NCBI GenBank assembly: GCA_902787595.1
Contig: CADAHD010000069.1
Coordinates: forward strand, 1 to 9,292
DNA from: an uncultured Lachnospiraceae bacterium
GTDB lineage: Bacteria; Bacillota_A; Clostridia; Lachnospirales; Lachnospiraceae
Direction: 5' to 3'
DNA length: 9,292 nt
The position numbers were made by a program, and so were the translations under genes. Each line of letters begins with the position of its first letter. Position 1 is the first letter of the stretch. The notes beneath the pieces are model-generated. The model saw nothing but the letters and a program-made list of their open reading frames with translations. It did no database searches and had not been told where the DNA came from. This document shows, one piece after another, positions 7,019 to 9,292 of this stretch.

Positions 7019-7089
7019 TTTGCTACCTCCATTAGTAATAGTTTTTTAAGAAGAAAGCGCGCCTGCAGCGGCTTCCCCCAATACCTTCT
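7019..7089 (-). other. Gap between c-di-GMP gene and esterase; no clear promoter or terminator
   Basis: This 71-nt gap holds the esterase SD (7025-7030), a polypyrimidine run followed by six A residues on the transcribed strand, and a GC-rich patch around CTGCAG. Purine-rich sequence at the end of the upstream gene can pair with the pyrimidine run, but no U-tract follows. I found no convincing -35/-10 pair. Whether the operon starts here or further upstream cannot be decided by eye. Confidence 0.4.
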
Positions 7090-9292
7090 TTATTCTTCTT
7101 TCAAACCTTCCAGTATCTTTTTATTCTCATACATGGCGCGGTCAGCGCGTCTGAACACGGTATCCACGTTTGCATCATTGTTGTAGCGCGCCATCCCGGC
7201 AGCTATCAATAAACCTCCTCTGGAGGCATTAAGCTTATTTCTCTTCATAAGCGCGTCCATAAGCACATCGATCTGCTCATAATCCCTGCCGGCAGCTACA
7301 ACCGCAAATTCGTCACCGCCTACCCTGAAGACCGGGCTGTGATGGAATACTTCACATATGCTCCTGCAGCCCTGTTTAATGAATTCATCCCCCGCTCTGT
7401 GGCCCTGCCTGTCATTGACCACATGAACTCCTATGATATCAAGTATTACCAGCGCAAAAGAGGTTATATTACCTTCTTCTATCTGTGTATCTATCTGATT
7501 CTCAACATCAATAAACGCATGCTTGTTCTTGACTCCGGTAAGCTCATCCAGCTTCACTTTATTGCGCGCCGCCGAAAGCTTGATAGTATAATCCCTGTCG
7601 CGCTTTATCTGTTCGTCCACATCGCTCACGCCGACTATCATGGTCTTCTTGCCGTTCTCGATCACCATCGCAGCCTTTAAGCAGACATATCTGGTATCTT
7701 CTCCGTCAATGACCCTGTACACAAGGCGGAACATGCCCTTCTTCTCGATTTGCTTAAGTATTTTAGCTTTGGTTATAGCCTTTACAAACATTTCACGATC
7801 TTCCGCAAAGATCATGCTTTTGCCTTCTTTAACGGCATCCTTATAGAAATCATCGCCAACCTTCGACAGCCCCAGCTCATCAAATTCCCGGGTAGCGCTG
7901 AATACTATGTATTTTCCCGTATCGGGTTCAACGGTATAATATGCTATATAATTGCCTACAAGAGCGCTTATGCGGCTGTATACCATGCGTTCTTCATTTA
8001 TGCGCTCCATCTCTTTCTGCGTGCGCATCCTGGCGTCAACATTATAAACAGCTATGATGATATACCGGCCCTCACGCCCTATGCGGATAGCTTTCATGTC
8101 AACAAAGGACGGCCCTTCCGGAGTATTGATCCTGTAGGTTAATGTAAATGCGCCGTGCTCATCTATGGACTTAACCACATTCTCTTTTGTAAATATCCCG
8201 GTAAAGTATTCCCTGTCCTCTTCATAGATATATACAGCGGCATCTTTGCGGCTTTCACTGAAAAAGTTCTCACCGCGGCGTTCATATTTGATGTCCCCGT
8301 ATTCGTCATCAGGTCTGTATTCGACAAAACGTTCACTCTCAAGATCAACATGAAAAAGATTGCGATAATCAGCCGATAGCGCCTGTGCAACCGCATCATA
8401 GGAAAGTCCGTTTTCCATCGAGCTCTCATCACTGATGCTCAGGATCACCACTACCATTGATCTGGCGTCATTCACGGGATTGACAGCAAGGCGTCTGATA
8501 AGCATATGTATCTTTTTTCCAAATCTTGAATACAGATCCAGGATAGTCTGCCTGCCCTCATTTGCGCAATGCATCAGGGCGTTGCGAAACGGTTTGTCAA
8601 AGTCGTCATCATCTGAGCTTTTTGTAAACTGTATTTTTGAAACATTGCTTATATAGAATTCCTTAAAGGTTTTATTACAACGGATCACGGAAATATTCTT
8701 TTCACGGATCTCTACAATAGCCATGGGCATAGTATTGAAATAATTATCAAAGTCATTGCTATTGTCTGCGGAAACCGAAAGCTCATACAGATTAACCCGG
8801 CCCAAGGTTGAATAATACCCTGTCTCATCCGGATTCTCAAAGCCTATGGCTGTTTTACTCTGATAGCGCGCCATGATCTGCTCTACGGGTATGGGTTTAC
8901 AATAATAATAACCCTGAAGCTTCGTGCAGCCCACTTCTTTCAGAAATTCAGCCTGCTCTTTAGTTTCAACACCTTCTACGACGGTGTCCATGCCCAGACC
9001 TATCGCCATCTTTATCAGGGAGCTTAAGATTATCTTGCTGTCGTCGCCTTTATCGAAATTGGCAAGAAATTCCATATCCAGCTTGATGGTATCGAAATGA
9101 AGCTTTTGCAGTATAACCGGCGAAGAATAACCGCTGCCGTAATCATCCATCCATACCTTAAAACCAAGCTCCTGAAAACGCTCTACCTGCTTCTTCATGT
9201 ATTCGAAGTTACGCCCAATGGTGCTTTCCGTGATCTCGATCGTGATCATATCCCTGCCAAAGCCCGAAGCATCCACGCGTTTTCGGATCTCT
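7090..9292 (-). CDS. EAL and GGDEF domain c-di-GMP turnover protein with sensory repeats (partial, N-terminus outside window)
   Basis: The reading frame is open to the window edge; a GTG at 9276 sits inside an EAL domain, so the true start lies beyond 9292. Numbering from that GTG (residue 1), residues 1-140 are the second half of an EAL phosphodiesterase domain with the visible catalytic or metal-binding motifs: E14 (IEITES), D44/D45 (DDYGSGYSS), K65 (IKLD), E101 (VEGVET) and Q121 (QGYYYCKP). Residues about 165-285 are PAS-like. Residues 302-416 and 439-557 are two related sensory repeats. Residues about 570-728 form a GGDEF domain with intact GGDEF (653-657) and NDRQGH (621-626). No RxxD inhibitory site precedes GGDEF. 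No transmembrane segment is seen in this part, so it is probably cytosolic here. It should both make and break c-di-GMP, or use one domain as a regulator. It ends 71 nt before the esterase; any link to sugar use is inferred from position only. Confidence 0.94.
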   Translation of the reverse strand, partial: EIRKRVDASGFGRDMITIEITESTIGRNFEYMKKQVERFQELGFKVWMDDYGSGYSSPVILQKLHFDTIKLDMEFLANFDKGDDSKIILSSLIKMAIGLGMDTVVEGVETKEQAEFLKEVGCTKLQGYYYCKPIPVEQIMARYQSKTAIGFENPDETGYYSTLGRVNLYELSVSADNSNDFDNYFNTMPMAIVEIREKNISVIRCNKTFKEFYISNVSKIQFTKSSDDDDFDKPFRNALMHCANEGRQTILDLYSRFGKKIHMLIRRLAVNPVNDARSMVVVILSISDESSMENGLSYDAVAQALSADYRNLFHVDLESERFVEYRPDDEYGDIKYERRGENFFSESRKDAAVYIYEEDREYFTGIFTKENVVKSIDEHGAFTLTYRINTPEGPSFVDMKAIRIGREGRYIIIAVYNVDARMRTQKEMERINEERMVYSRISALVGNYIAYYTVEPDTGKYIVFSATREFDELGLSKVGDDFYKDAVKEGKSMIFAEDREMFVKAITKAKILKQIEKKGMFRLVYRVIDGEDTRYVCLKAAMVIENGKKTMIVGVSDVDEQIKRDRDYTIKLSAARNKVKLDELTGVKNKHAFIDVENQIDTQIEEGNITSFALVILDIIGVHVVNDRQGHRAGDEFIKQGCRSICEVFHHSPVFRVGGDEFAVVAAGRDYEQIDVLMDALMKRNKLNASRGGLLIAAGMARYNNDANVDTVFRRADRAMYENKKILEGLKEE

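Noticed and set aside
7019..7089. Sigma-A type promoter before the esterase
   Set aside because: TATTAC/TACTAA-like hexamers occur, but no credible -35 box at 16-18 nt spacing was found.
7019..7110. Intrinsic terminator between the c-di-GMP gene and the esterase
   Set aside because: Purine- and pyrimidine-rich arms can pair, but with a bulge and a long loop. The 3' side is followed by A residues on the transcribed strand rather than U.
7090..9276. GTG at 9276 as the true start of the EAL/GGDEF gene
   Set aside because: The frame continues upstream to the window edge with EAL-like residues (EIRKR before the GTG), and the GTG falls in the middle of the EAL domain, so the gene is cut by the window.

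Overview
The window is a block of six genes, all on the minus strand and closely packed. It looks like part of a hemicellulose (probably xylan or xylo-oligosaccharide) utilisation locus from a Gram-positive Firmicute, most plausibly a gut or rumen Lachnospiraceae (Butyrivibrio/Roseburia-like). The taxonomic call is an inference. It rests on purine-rich Shine-Dalgarno (SD) sequences before the genes, a YesM/YesN-type two-component pair beside a LipO-like lipoprotein, the style of the GH3 and type-B carboxylesterase sequences, and a large EAL/GGDEF protein with tandem sensory repeats.

In transcription order (high to low coordinates): (1) 9292-7090, a cyclic-di-GMP turnover protein cut by the window edge, with the second half of an EAL domain, a PAS-like region, two related sensory repeats and a C-terminal GGDEF domain. 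(2) 7018-5669, a type-B carboxylesterase without a signal peptide. (3) 5633-3513, a GH3 glycosidase of the beta-xylosidase type, also without a signal peptide. (4) 3509-1770, a membrane sensor histidine kinase. (5) 1700-564, its AraC-type response regulator. (6) 563-1, the N-terminal part of a sugar-binding lipoprotein of an ABC importer, cut by the other window edge. The permease genes would be expected just beyond position 1.

Inferred working model: the lipoprotein and its unseen permeases bring in decorated oligosaccharides. The carboxylesterase removes acyl groups and the GH3 enzyme removes non-reducing-end sugars, both in the cytoplasm. The kinase and regulator sense the outside and switch the locus on. 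The gaps from gene 2 onward are 35, 3, 69 and 0 nt, consistent with one operon. The c-di-GMP gene lies 71 nt upstream with no convincing terminator between, so it may be co-transcribed or may only be a neighbour.

The most interesting unexplained structure is at the junctions. The GH3-kinase junction can fold into a hairpin that pairs the kinase SD and part of its start codon. The carboxylesterase-GH3 gap is almost entirely an 11-bp bulged hairpin with no U-tract. Both suggest RNA-level control of protein ratios in the operon. No tRNA, rRNA, CRISPR array, insertion sequence or other mobile element was seen, and there is no gene-free stretch longer than 71 nt.
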